Assembly: GCA_016709005.1 (NCBI GenBank)
Contig: JADJEU010000001.1
Coordinates: forward strand, 248,001 to 312,000
Length of the DNA stretch: 64,000 nucleotides
Reading direction: 5' to 3'
DNA from: Crocinitomicaceae bacterium
GTDB lineage: Bacteria; Bacteroidota; Bacteroidia; Flavobacteriales_D; Crocinitomicaceae
The notes under the pieces are model-generated. The model saw only the letters and a list, made by a program, of their open reading frames with translations. It was not told the DNA's origin and did no database searches. A program made the position numbers and the translations under genes. Below are positions 1 to 8,444 of this stretch, piece after piece (positions within the stretch are counted from its first letter, which is position 1; every line of letters begins with the position of its first letter).

Positions 1-294
1 TAATTCCGACAATAAAGCGACTCCGGTCAGAATTACTTTATTTTCAATTACGCTATAGAAACAAATTCCACCCCAGCCAAGTCCCAAAAGGAAATTGACT
101 AAGTTTCGAAGCGAAAATAATTGGAAGGGTGCAGATTCGCCCGAAAAATCTGAGTTGAAATCAGCATCAACACCGTCATGTGCATCCATTCCTACAAAAG
201 TCATGATGCTTTGAATGATAAAAAATAAACTAGCCGGCAAGGCAATGTACCAGAAGGTTCGGAGCAACGGCTCCATGCTTTCAAAAAATTCCAT
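1..294 (-). CDS. NfeD/YqiJ-like membrane protein, flotillin-partner type (3' end outside window)
   Basis: Only the first 98 codons lie in the window; the gene runs off the left edge. The ATG at 294 gives an N-terminus with a membrane segment (about residues 12-30, WYIALPASLFFIIQSIMTF), a short acidic linker rich in Asp (DAHDGVDADFNSDFSG) and the motif PFQLFSLRNLVNFLLG followed by a second membrane segment. This arrangement is typical of the Bacteroidota membrane proteins usually encoded beside flotillin and annotated as NfeD-like or OB-fold proteins. The soluble C-terminal OB domain and any flotillin gene would be beyond the edge, so the family call is by recall of the N-terminus only. A near-consensus -7 box (TATCTTTA, positions 299-306) precedes the ATG. 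Confidence 0.6.
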   Translation of the reverse strand, partial: MEFFESMEPLLRTFWYIALPASLFFIIQSIMTFVGMDAHDGVDADFNSDFSGESAPFQLFSLRNLVNFLLGLGWGGICFYSVIENKVILTGVALLSEL

Positions 295-362
295 GCACTA
301 AAGATAGAATTTTTTTAATACGCTAATCTTGGATAAAGGCGTGACGTTGAAAACTTTTAGAA

Positions 363-1469
363 TCAGAACCAAATGGTAATGTTACCAATCAGCCATGTCA
401 TCTGATTTGAAACGGTTGTGGCGTTTTTTTGAAATTGATTTTCTGTTGTAAAAAAATGTCGGCCTTCTAATCTGAAAAGTGATTTTTCAGTAAACTTATA
501 GTTAAGACAAAGTCCGCCACTTGCTCCACTGAATCCAATTGTATTTAAAGAATTGAGCATGATTTTATCAGGATCGCTAAAATATTCCACTCTGCCTGCT
601 AATGAAAGTTTTTGCGTAATCATCCGCGACGCAATGAAATTTGCTTGCCACCAATAATGTGATGAACGGACATTTTGATTTGTTTTCTGGTCTTGTCTTC
701 CTGCATACACGCATGAAGTAAAACTCCAGTTTTTTCCGGCATTATAAAGCCAATAAATATCTGTGAAATAACGCATGCGGTAGGTACTTGCGCTTAGGCT
801 GCGTTCATCACCAGAATAGGTATTCCAGTTAATGAGATTGTTTGCATTGGGTCGCCATTCAAATTGCGTTCCAATTGATTTACCATTGTTTTGATCTTTG
901 ATTTGCTGCCAGCCATTCAGTATATATAAATAGAAATTTACCTTTTCACTGAGCGGAACAGAGAGTTTTAATCCCGATAAATAATAAGGTACGTATTCGG
1001 GAGCAAGCGATCGGGTATACATCAAATGATCTTTGCTGATTGCGCTTTCATTTGTATAAGGTGATCCAAGGATACCTGCATCTAACCAGATATTTTTTTT
1101 CTTGCTGATTTTGAATCCGGCACTTGCTTCTAGCAGATTGCGAAGGCTTCCTGGTTCCGCAGCATAGTTTTCATTCATATAAGTTCCAAATCCGGGAACA
1201 ATGCGCGCGCGAATGGATTCAGACTGATAGCGCAAATCAACGAATGCCAAATTTACATTTAATTCATTGTGGCGGTTTGAGGAAACATAATAGGGAATTG
1301 CATTTCCTGAAGGTTGATTGAGATTGTAACCGTAATATAAATCAAGATAACCACCAATGGAAGTATTGCCGATTTGCTGACCACCTGTCGTATCAAGCGT
1401 TGCTGTGTTTGTGACTTGTGAGCGAAGAATATTGCCACCTAGAAATCCAAAAAAAAGTAGAAGACGCAT
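363..1469 (-). CDS. Outer-membrane beta-barrel protein, BBP2/OmpL-like porin
   Basis: A 368-residue secreted protein with a short signal peptide (about residues 1-18) followed by alternating amphipathic strands, frequent Tyr/Trp/Asn girdle residues and a C-terminus ending in Trp-Phe, as expected for an outer-membrane barrel. The sequence (GGYLDLYYGYNLNQP near the start, then long strands such as RARIVPGFGTYMNENY) matches the putative beta-barrel porin-2 family (DUF1597, OmpL-like), which in Bacteroidota is usually a porin of unknown substrate. It lies downstream of the TauE-type exporter gene on the same strand, 52 nt away, but has its own -7 box, so it can be transcribed alone. Substrate cannot be read from the sequence. 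Confidence 0.75.
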   Translation of the reverse strand: MRLLLFFGFLGGNILRSQVTNTATLDTTGGQQIGNTSIGGYLDLYYGYNLNQPSGNAIPYYVSSNRHNELNVNLAFVDLRYQSESIRARIVPGFGTYMNENYAAEPGSLRNLLEASAGFKISKKKNIWLDAGILGSPYTNESAISKDHLMYTRSLAPEYVPYYLSGLKLSVPLSEKVNFYLYILNGWQQIKDQNNGKSIGTQFEWRPNANNLINWNTYSGDERSLSASTYRMRYFTDIYWLYNAGKNWSFTSCVYAGRQDQKTNQNVRSSHYWWQANFIASRMITQKLSLAGRVEYFSDPDKIMLNSLNTIGFSGASGGLCLNYKFTEKSLFRLEGRHFFTTENQFQKNATTVSNQMTWLIGNITIWF

Positions 1470-1486
1470 GAACCAAAATTATACTT

Positions 1487-1494
1487 CAAAGATA
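1487..1494 (-). promoter_or_regulatory. Promoter -7 box (TATCTTTG) for the BBP2 porin
   Basis: TATCTTTG on the minus strand matches the Bacteroidota -7 consensus TAnnTTTG. It ends 17 nt upstream of the ATG at 1469. No convincing -33 element was fixed. Confidence 0.55.
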
Positions 1495-1521
1495 GAAGAA
1501 ACTTCAGGTTCAAAAAAGGAA

Positions 1522-2409
1522 TCAGAACATTCCCATACTTTTCATAATCGTTCTTGCGCTTAGAAAAATGATCAGCACTCCAACCAAAACCATTGCGTAC
1601 CGCTTGTTGATCTTATTAGCAAGCAAGGCCCCAAAAGGTGATGCAAGCATTCCTCCTACAACTAAACCAACAACAATTTCGATACTTTCAATTCCGACAA
1701 AAAGTGAAAACACACCACCTGCGGCAAAGGCTACAAAAAATTCTGTAGCATTCACTGTTCCAATAATTTTGGTGGGGTGATTTCCACCGGCCATTAAGGT
1801 TGTAGAAACAATTGGTCCCCAGCCGCCGCCACCGGATGCGTCCATGAATCCTCCAAATGCGGCTAGAATAGCTGGCCGTTTAAACTTCCATGCTTTAATT
1901 GGTTTGAATGATTTTTGAATGAGTACTAATCCCATTAAAATGAGATAGGCAGATATGTAAGGCTGAATTATTTTTCCGTCAAAATTCGAAAGTAAATAAG
2001 CTCCACCGATTGCACCCAATACACCTGGAATCGCTATTCGGCGAAATAATTTTTTGTCAAAATTTCCAAGTTTCCAATGAAAAAATCCAGAAGATGCGGT
2101 TGTGAAAACTTCGGCCACGTGTACACTTGCGCTTGCTAAAACGGGGGTTACACCTGTTGCCATCAGAAAGCTGGAGCAGCTTATTCCGTATGCCATTCCT
2201 AATGATCCATCAATCATTTGTGCTGCAAATCCAACGGCAACAAACGTGAAAATAGTTGTCCAGCCAATGGTTTCTTCAAATTCAAAATAGAGTTTTGGTG
2301 AGATTAAATAAAAAATGCCAACCACGATTGCGCAGCTTCCCGCAATAATCAAAAAGATCTTCAAGTAATCGAAAAGAAATTTGCGTGTATTGATGATGTT
2401 CTCAGCCAT
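1522..2409 (-). CDS. TauE/SafE (TSUP) family anion exporter
   Basis: A 295-residue polytopic inner-membrane protein with about eight hydrophobic segments. The two internally related halves each carry the family's glycine-rich signature: AAQMIDGSLGMAYGISC in the first half (about residues 62-78) and GFMDASGGGGWGPIVSTTL in the second (about residues 185-205). TSUP proteins export sulfite, sulfonates or other small organosulfur anions, or import them; the substrate here is not shown. The gene sits between a DUF2490 protein and a BBP2 porin on the same strand, suggesting a small envelope-transport group. No cysteine/sulfur enzymes are adjacent that would narrow the substrate. Confidence 0.85.
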   Translation of the reverse strand: MAENIINTRKFLFDYLKIFLIIAGSCAIVVGIFYLISPKLYFEFEETIGWTTIFTFVAVGFAAQMIDGSLGMAYGISCSSFLMATGVTPVLASASVHVAEVFTTASSGFFHWKLGNFDKKLFRRIAIPGVLGAIGGAYLLSNFDGKIIQPYISAYLILMGLVLIQKSFKPIKAWKFKRPAILAAFGGFMDASGGGGWGPIVSTTLMAGGNHPTKIIGTVNATEFFVAFAAGGVFSLFVGIESIEIVVGLVVGGMLASPFGALLANKINKRYAMVLVGVLIIFLSARTIMKSMGMF

Positions 2410-2467
2410 TGGTTATTTTTTTGAGAGATTGAGACGCTGTGAAAATGTAAATCTCAAAATGTGTCGG

Positions 2468-3172
2468 TTATAATAATCTGCATCTGTAATCCTTTTGAAA
2501 CCAATTCAGATAACCAATTTCAAAGGATAAATTTTTAGTAATATCTGTGTTGATTCCAACGTAAATTCTGTTTTGATCAAATGTGTTCAGGACAATAGAA
2601 TGACCTGCATTGATGTGTATTTCATCACTTACCTTCAGTTTTACTTTTCCACCATTTCTGAAAGTTGCAAATGGAATTGTGGCCTGGATACGATAGCGAA
2701 ATCTGAAATTGCCAAAGAAATAACCATCTTCCAAATCACTGCGGTCAGAATTAACGTTATGAAAAAAACGAGACTCGATTTTGTATCGATGCTCAAAAGT
2801 AAGCTTGTTTAATTTTTGTCTATAGTTGAATTCAATGTGTGGGCGCAGCTCAGGAACATTGATAGAATTTTTGAGAGGATCATTGGTGCCTTGTAAAAAA
2901 AGACACATGCCTGCGGCAACATCCCAACCAGAGCTGAGTTGAACATGTAAATGGGTTCGTGTTACAAACTGACTTTGAGCAAAAGGCCTGATAAAATGTC
3001 TCTCTTGAAATTCGGTTGTAAGAAAAAGTTTATCTGAAAAATGAAGAGTATTGAAATAGCCATACCAGATCAGGTTTTGATTGGTAATAGTTTTACTTTC
3101 CTGCGCATGATTTCTCTTGAACGAGATCGCGGTGAGCAGAATTGTGATTAATATGCCTAAGCCAAATTTCAT
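2468..3172 (-). CDS. DUF2490 family outer-membrane protein
   Basis: A protein of about 234 residues with an N-terminal signal peptide (MKFGLGILITILLTAIS...). The body has the DUF2490 pattern: an early LIWYGYFNTLHFSDKLFLTTE segment, then FEHRYKIESRF, FRFRYRIQATIPF and a C-terminal strand SFEIGYLNWFQ, consistent with a small outer-membrane barrel. Function of the family is unknown. I chose the ATG at 3172 rather than the in-frame TTG at 3184, because that TTG is part of the -7 promoter box TATATTTG (3182-3189) and would not be transcribed. It lies 58 nt upstream of the TauE-type gene. Confidence 0.75.
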   Translation of the reverse strand: MKFGLGILITILLTAISFKRNHAQESKTITNQNLIWYGYFNTLHFSDKLFLTTEFQERHFIRPFAQSQFVTRTHLHVQLSSGWDVAAGMCLFLQGTNDPLKNSINVPELRPHIEFNYRQKLNKLTFEHRYKIESRFFHNVNSDRSDLEDGYFFGNFRFRYRIQATIPFATFRNGGKVKLKVSDEIHINAGHSIVLNTFDQNRIYVGINTDITKNLSFEIGYLNWFQKDYRCRLL

Positions 3173-3181
3173 TTTCGGCGA

Positions 3182-3189
3182 CAAATATA
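3182..3189 (-). promoter_or_regulatory. Promoter -7 box (TATATTTG) for the DUF2490 gene
   Basis: Exact match to TAnnTTTG on the minus strand. Nine nucleotides separate it from the ATG at 3172, so the transcript would be nearly leaderless. It decides the start of the DUF2490 gene. Confidence 0.65.
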
Positions 3190-3270
3190 ATCACAAATCT
3201 ATTAAATCTACCAATTTAGTAGAGTAAAATTCAAAACCTCACTGGCATTAGGTTTTGAATCGTTAAGAGC

Positions 3271-3618
3271 TTAAGATTGAATAGCTTTGATAACAGGATC
3301 AATATTCAACATGCCATAATTGAAAACATGTTTTTCACCATTGTCTAATGTGATAACTGCCTTTTTTGCAAAGAAACTTTTTTCGGCTTCAACAGATTTA
3401 ATGCGTGATTTTGGAATGACAATATAGGCCTCACTTCCAAATTTCATAAAAAGAGATTCCTCAATTATTCCGCTCGCAGATACATCAAATTGAGCGTCGT
3501 AAATGAGCCGTTGATTTGTTACGGTTAGTTTACCATTGTATTTATCTCCTTTAGGACTGTTGTAGAGAATGGTCCAGGTGTCAATTTTTTTTTCGTCAGG
3601 AAGAAGTTCTAATTTCAT
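3271..3618 (-). CDS. Small GRAM/PH-like domain protein
   Basis: About 115 residues, cytoplasmic, no signal peptide. The sequence GKLTVTNQRLIYDAQF followed by IPKSRIKSVEAEKSFFAKKAVITLDNGEKHVF has the strand pattern of a GRAM or bacterial PH domain: a statement of how the protein is 'seen' in lipid-binding families, with a hydrophobic strand, a basic turn and a closing strand. The role is unknown. I chose the ATG at 3618, five nucleotides after the stop of the upstream lipoprotein gene; a longer frame starting at 3690 would overlap that gene by over 60 nt and adds an unlikely Cys/His-rich leader. The two genes are probably co-transcribed. Confidence 0.65.
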   Translation of the reverse strand: MKLELLPDEKKIDTWTILYNSPKGDKYNGKLTVTNQRLIYDAQFDVSASGIIEESLFMKFGSEAYIVIPKSRIKSVEAEKSFFAKKAVITLDNGEKHVFNYGMLNIDPVIKAIQS

Positions 3619-3623
3619 AGTTA

Positions 3624-4328
3624 TTAGTTTACAAGTTGAATGATGCCCCAGATAATAAACCAGACCAGTGCAATGGCTAAAGCAATGCATAAGATTACCA
3701 ATAATGCTCCTAATATTATCACAAAAATCACTGCCTCGAGAATATTGCTACCATAATCTGAAGTTAATATTACAACTCCGGCTGCTATAATGAAAACCCC
3801 GGCAATTATGAAGGCCCAAAATCCAATTAAAAATGCAAAAGGAAGAGCAATCAACCCAAGCACCAGGAGTATAACAAACCAGGTCAAGGAAATGTCGAAA
3901 TCTGCAGGAGATTTGATGCTCTCCTTGATTCTTGTTATGTATTTAGCGAAGCGATTTTTTTTACGATCTTGTTTTAGAAAACGTTCTCGTTTTGTCGGTT
4001 CATCGACGACACCTTGCTCTATACTATTGCCTGAAGAGACGTTTTTATCAGACTCGATATTCGTCATCTCATCATCTTCATTTTTAATTTGATCATCTGT
4101 CAAATCAGGGTTGTCCTGATTGATTGGTGTTGCAATGGCTTCGTCAGAATATTCTATCGATTTTCCTTCAGATTTGTTTTCGCTGGAAACGGATTTTAGT
4201 TTTCCTTTGAGATATTTTTGTTTCTGAAAATTCTGGTGATTGACATGACTGCAGCTCGTTATTTGAAACAATAACATTGCGAAAAGTGTTAGAGAAAGAA
4301 GATTCTTTAAAATACTTTTTAAATTCAT
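3624..4328 (-). CDS. Lipoprotein with C-terminal multi-TM region, Bacteroidota type
   Basis: A 234-residue protein starting with a lipoprotein signal peptide and lipobox ITSC (Cys about residue 26). Just after the Cys comes QKQKYLKGKLK, resembling a short K-R-Y-x-K-G motif that recurs after the lipobox in many Bacteroidota membrane lipoproteins of unknown function. A long acidic/polar linker (about residues 40-135) leads to three or four hydrophobic segments at the C-terminus (about 146-234). A lipidated N-terminus combined with C-terminal membrane helices is unusual and implies that the N-terminus faces the periplasm. It is followed within 5 nt by the GRAM-domain gene. No function is known to me. 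Confidence 0.65.
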   Translation of the reverse strand: MNLKSILKNLLSLTLFAMLLFQITSCSHVNHQNFQKQKYLKGKLKSVSSENKSEGKSIEYSDEAIATPINQDNPDLTDDQIKNEDDEMTNIESDKNVSSGNSIEQGVVDEPTKRERFLKQDRKKNRFAKYITRIKESIKSPADFDISLTWFVILLVLGLIALPFAFLIGFWAFIIAGVFIIAAGVVILTSDYGSNILEAVIFVIILGALLVILCIALAIALVWFIIWGIIQLVN

Positions 4329-4379
4329 ACGTCTTCAAAAATAACAAGTATCACCAAATAACCAATTAACACTAAAATA

Positions 4380-4808
4380 ATGGCAAAAGAAAATCAGAAT
4401 TTCAGCAATCATAGACAATGGCAACCTCTCTTTCACTTCGTTTTTTATCCGGCAGCCTTATTGGTTCTGGTTTGGAGGTATCAGTTTGTTGACAACCGGT
4501 AATAATTGATTGAAGGAGCTTTGACGGTTCTAATCGCTTTTAACATTCTGCTCATTGGTGTACTAGCACGCATGTTTGGTCTCAAAGCACAGGACAGAGC
4601 AATACGCGCTGAAGAAAGTTTGCGCTATTTTATTTTAACAGGAAAACCAATCAGTAAAAATTTAAGATTGGGTCAAATCATTGCCTTACGTTTCGCTTCA
4701 GACGAAGAATTTGTGGCTCTTGCAGCACGGGCTGAAAACGAAAATCTCAAATCAAAAGAGATTAAACAAGCCATCAAAAATTGGCGTGGAGATTATCACC
4801 GCGTATAA
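4380..4808 (+). pseudogene. DUF6526 family membrane protein split by two tandem in-frame stops (TAATAA)
   Basis: The first piece (ATG 4380 to stop at 4500-4502) encodes 40 residues beginning MAKENQNFSNHRQWQP with a membrane segment FHFVFYPAALLVLVW; the second (from TTG 4506) encodes a second membrane segment and the family's hallmark ALKAQDRAI-like region (GLKAQDRAIRAEESLRYF), LRLGQIIALRFASDEEFVAL and KEIKQAIKNWRGDYHRV. Both pieces are in the same frame, separated only by TAA TAA. Together (140 residues) they match the usual length of DUF6526 proteins. The stops fall in the loop between TM1 and TM2. It may be a dead gene, a sequencing fault, or two chains made by termination-reinitiation at TAATAATTG. 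DUF6526 function is unknown. The reading frame after the stops looks well conserved. Confidence 0.7.
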
Positions 4809-4817
4809 TCATCAAAA

Positions 4818-7562
4818 TTATTTTACCAATTTCCAATGATAGATTTTGTCTTCTGATTTAATTACCAGAACGTACGTTCCGTGAACAAAATCTTCTGTAT
4901 TAAAAGTAGAAGAAGAGTTTTGAGATTGTGATCTCATCAGCTCTTTTCCATTAATATCATACAAAATAAGTTCTGCATTTGTAGGGAGATTTTGAATGGA
5001 TAAAATGTCTGTCATCGGATTCGGATAAACAAGTATGCCGTCATAATCTGTCTCAGAAATTTCCAGACATTCGCGAATATCAACTTGAATCGTATCTGAA
5101 TTGGTACATGGACCAGATGTGATTTCGACCCAATAAATTCCGTCAGAATTCACCGTGATTGATTGTGTTGTTTCAGTTGTTGACCAGAGATACGAATCGT
5201 ATCCTGCTCCAGCATCAATTAAAACATTGTCATCACATGTTATGACATCGTTACCCAGAAAAACAGAAGGAGGTTCAACTGCATTCACGCTTGCATCATC
5301 AGATCCCGAACAACCATTTGCGTCTATAACATCAACCTGATAAACACCACTTGCCAGAGCATAAATTTCTTGTGTGACATCTGAAGTGCTCCAGTTATAG
5401 CTTGTAAAGCCTGATCCTGCATTCAGTAAAATAGAATCACCGTCACAGATGGTATAGGGACCACCTAAATCTAACGCTGGATTAGCGAAGTTGAAGATTT
5501 CAATTTCATCAAAAGAGCTGCAAAATGCTGGAGTGGTAACAGTCACGGTATAAATTCCGGGATTTGAAACAGAAATTGTATTTGAATTTTCTGTTGTGCT
5601 CCATGCGTAGGAATTTGTCAAGTCAATTCCGGCACTTAAAATTAAATTATCACCAATACAAATGGTTTGATCAACTCCTAAATCAACAATAGGCAGATCA
5701 TTAACAATAATTTCAAATTGACCGCTTCCCAAACATCCATTACCATCTTCAATATTCAACGTATACGTAGTAGTGAATGCTGGCGAAAAATCTGGATTAA
5801 GTATTGTTGGAATTGAAGGAGCCGGCGACCACGCGTAGGTGTAAACACTGTTGCCTCCAGTGACAGAAGCTGCTGTCGTCAAAGTTTCACCTTCACAAAT
5901 TGTTTCATCCGGCAATCCTGCAACTACAATTGCAGCAGGTTCAGTTATGACAACTGTCTCAATAAGCTGATCACTATTTTGATCGGTGACGGTAATTTCA
6001 TAAGTGCCGGGAGCGAGATTTGTAGCCGAATTTGTAGTACTTACGTTTGGCAACCAGGAATAGGAGTAAGCAGGATTTCCGCCGGAAACTGAAAGTGTAA
6101 TTGATCCATCATTTGATCCGTTGCAAGATAAGTTTTGACTCACCACATTGTCAAGCGTGAGTGGGACAGAAGTAGAAATGGAAACACCTAAATAACCAAT
6201 CCGAGCATAACAAGCATCTGCCACCACCGCTGGATTTGCATCATACGGAATACACAAAACACGCAAACCGGTTGATGGTAAACTTCCAAAATTGATAGTT
6301 ACATTTTGAGTCCCCTGTCCACTAACAATATATGGTGAAGCATCATATAAATTCCCTTCACTTCGTACAAACCATTTATAATAAGTTGCACCAACAACAG
6401 CAGGTACAGTATAGGAATAATCAGTACTGGCTAAAGGCGATGTTTCTCCTGAAATGGTTCCACAAGAAAGTAAAGAGATAGCACAATTGCGGTCCAATAC
6501 TTTTATATTATCGACGGCTTCCATGGCTGTTCCACAAAATCCGCCGCGTTCTACTTTTATTCGAATATTAGAATTTTTGTAGGCAGATATATCATACGAC
6601 GCAACGCGCCAGGTATAATCCGCAAAATAATAATTCACTGGTAATGGAATCCATGAATTGGTTCCATCATCAGGCCCCTCCATGATAAATACCTCTGGTG
6701 AATAGCTCGTATAATCTTCATCAAAAGTATAACTCAAGGTTCCACTGCAAGGGTAACGCGATTTAAAAGAAATGCGCACTTCACCATTAGTATAACCAGC
6801 TGTATTGATTTCTTTCGTCACAATTCCTGTTCCTGAAACGGTGCTGCAAAAATCAAAACCTGTATAAAAATAGGCTGCTTTATCTAGTCCGCCACCTTGT
6901 CCTGCTCCAAGAATTACATATGCATCGGATGCGTTTTTATACGTGTGATACGGAACACCAATATAACCTGCAGAAGGGTACCAACCTGTTGAGCTGGTTC
7001 CGAATGTTTCAGTATACGTTGTGGGAACTGCTGATCCTGCAATTTGCGACACACAGATGTCATCTATACTAACCCAGTTTGTTGCAGATGCATTTTTGAG
7101 TACGATACAATATGAGATTAAATTTCCTCCAATCACATCACTTGGAACTGTATAGGGGCCAAAATTTGTACAAGTTGTAGTTGGACTAAATGTTGCAATT
7201 TGTACCCAGCCGTTCGTGTTAAAAGGAGTTGTGTAAACATTGAAGTTGCAATAACCACCCACGTGAACCCAAATTTCGGCGGTACCTGTGTATGTGCTGT
7301 TTTTTTTCGCCGTAAAATGTAATGTTGCGGCGTTGCCCTGATTAATTAATAAATCGTCGGTAGCAATATAAGGGTTTCCGCTGCTGCTTGAATAGAGCAC
7401 ATAGTTTCCAGTGGTGCAGGCCAGAATTGATCCTGCGTTTGCTGTAATGCCAGATGTGTAAAGGCCAGTCGTATTGTTGCAGCTGTGATTAAGAAGATTA
7501 CAAGTCTGTGAAAATGAAAGTGCACTTGCAAAAACAAATAGAGAAGCAAAAATTTTTTTCAT
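4818..7562 (-). CDS. Large T9SS-secreted surface protein with SprB repeat and type A sorting tail
   Basis: About 914 residues. Signal peptide MKKIFASLFVFASALSFSQ, then a beta-rich N-terminal half with jelly-roll-like character (about residues 190-370), one SprB repeat (starting VSQNLSCNGSNDGSITL, about 500-560), several Ig-like units with YxWSTxExTxxIxVxxxGxYxVxV patterns, and a C-terminal sorting domain of about 75 residues containing VYPNPMTDILSI, LYDINGKEL and GTYVLVIKSEDK. The tail directs export through the type IX secretion system and anchoring at the cell surface. I chose ATG 7562, which begins directly at the signal peptide; a frame opening at 7649 only adds a leader. Likely an adhesin or matrix protein; no enzyme domain was seen. 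Confidence 0.85.
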   Translation of the reverse strand: MKKIFASLFVFASALSFSQTCNLLNHSCNNTTGLYTSGITANAGSILACTTGNYVLYSSSSGNPYIATDDLLINQGNAATLHFTAKKNSTYTGTAEIWVHVGGYCNFNVYTTPFNTNGWVQIATFSPTTTCTNFGPYTVPSDVIGGNLISYCIVLKNASATNWVSIDDICVSQIAGSAVPTTYTETFGTSSTGWYPSAGYIGVPYHTYKNASDAYVILGAGQGGGLDKAAYFYTGFDFCSTVSGTGIVTKEINTAGYTNGEVRISFKSRYPCSGTLSYTFDEDYTSYSPEVFIMEGPDDGTNSWIPLPVNYYFADYTWRVASYDISAYKNSNIRIKVERGGFCGTAMEAVDNIKVLDRNCAISLLSCGTISGETSPLASTDYSYTVPAVVGATYYKWFVRSEGNLYDASPYIVSGQGTQNVTINFGSLPSTGLRVLCIPYDANPAVVADACYARIGYLGVSISTSVPLTLDNVVSQNLSCNGSNDGSITLSVSGGNPAYSYSWLPNVSTTNSATNLAPGTYEITVTDQNSDQLIETVVITEPAAIVVAGLPDETICEGETLTTAASVTGGNSVYTYAWSPAPSIPTILNPDFSPAFTTTYTLNIEDGNGCLGSGQFEIIVNDLPIVDLGVDQTICIGDNLILSAGIDLTNSYAWSTTENSNTISVSNPGIYTVTVTTPAFCSSFDEIEIFNFANPALDLGGPYTICDGDSILLNAGSGFTSYNWSTSDVTQEIYALASGVYQVDVIDANGCSGSDDASVNAVEPPSVFLGNDVITCDDNVLIDAGAGYDSYLWSTTETTQSITVNSDGIYWVEITSGPCTNSDTIQVDIRECLEISETDYDGILVYPNPMTDILSIQNLPTNAELILYDINGKELMRSQSQNSSSTFNTEDFVHGTYVLVIKSEDKIYHWKLVK

Positions 7563-7646
7563 AGATTCTTTGAGTAGAACGTAGTCAGGTAAATGTACAA
7601 AATTTAGTGACTTGTATATAGTGAATTTTATAGAAAACGAGACTAA

Positions 7647-7685
7647 CAAAAAAAAACAGATGAGAAAGAAATTTTCTTCCTCATC
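7647..7685 (-). terminator. Intrinsic terminator
   Basis: On the minus strand, GATGAGGAAG...CTTTCTCATC forms a long AT-rich hairpin (outer arms at 7680-7685 and 7659-7664) followed by a run of nine T residues (plus-strand A run 7648-7656). It ends transcription coming from the decayed gene at 7823-8334 before the surface-protein gene. Confidence 0.7.
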
Positions 7686-7822
7686 CGTTCATGCTCCTGC
7701 ACTAAAATCCCTACAATTTTAAGGTGCAAGAATTTTGGATGTTCTAAAATTGAACAACCATTTTTTTTTTGGAATGCTGAAATCCATTATGCAAAATGGT
7801 AGAGTGAATCATGAAAAATTTT

Positions 7823-8334
7823 CTAAATCAACTTGAAATCAAAAGACAACCTGATTCGAAGATTTAATCGAAAAAGAAATTGTGCGCAGAGTTGGGTTGA
7901 AATGAAAATATCAATCAAGACCGAAACGATCAGACAGAATGAAATTCCGAAAAGAAGTATACTAGATTATGATCTTATTCAACTCAAGGTACAACGGAAG
8001 TGCGCCTGCATATTTCACGTGACCTGTCCGATTCTTTGCAATCGGAGCCTGTTGGAATAATCTTCCAAAACAAAATTGATTTGAAATGCTTTCAGTGATG
8101 AACCAGCAATTGGAATTGGTTGTTCTGAGTTTGGTTGTCTTTTGCTTTAGAAGACGAATGTCACCAAGTTGACCGGGATGCTCAACGGATTCGAATGTGA
8201 GTTGGTCGGCAGCAAATATCTCCCTTATAGGATTTCCCAATAATCTGCGTTTCATTTTCAATCCACGAAAGCTTGAACTGAGTTGAACTCAAAAGAATTA
8301 AACTACTGAAGAAAATGAATAATCCACGAATCAT
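7823..8334 (-). pseudogene. Decayed or frameshifted small secreted/membrane protein gene
   Basis: This stretch holds no intact gene but three consecutive open pieces in different frames. Piece A (ATG 8334) gives a signal-peptide-like MIRGLFIFFSSLILLSSTQF and runs to a stop near 8188. Piece B (frame opening at or before 8261 to a stop at 7962) gives a polar region with ADQLTFESVEHPGQLGDIR and FCFGRLFQQAPIAKNRTG. Piece C (about 7961 to 7823) gives a strongly hydrophobic ILLFGISFCLIVSVLIDIF segment. Joined by two single-base shifts they make one plausible protein of about 170 residues with membrane segments at both ends. A TACATTTG promoter box precedes piece A. I do not recognise the family. 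Confidence 0.4.
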
Positions 8335-8353
8335 ATTGGAATATTTACCGGAT

Positions 8354-8361
8354 CAAATGTA
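8354..8361 (-). promoter_or_regulatory. Promoter -7 box (TACATTTG) for the decayed gene
   Basis: Exact TAnnTTTG match on the minus strand, 19 nt upstream of ATG 8334. An intact promoter in front of broken frames argues for recent breakage or for sequence errors. Confidence 0.45.
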
Positions 8362-8444
8362 TGATGAAAAAAGAATTCTTCATCTTTTATTCAAAATAAA
8401 TCAGAAACAACTTGAATAAGAGAATAGGCTAACAGGTAATTAAA

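Noticed and set aside
7833..8060. Plus-strand frame of 75 codons
   Set aside because: It is antisense to the decayed gene, has no promoter box and an unlikely composition.
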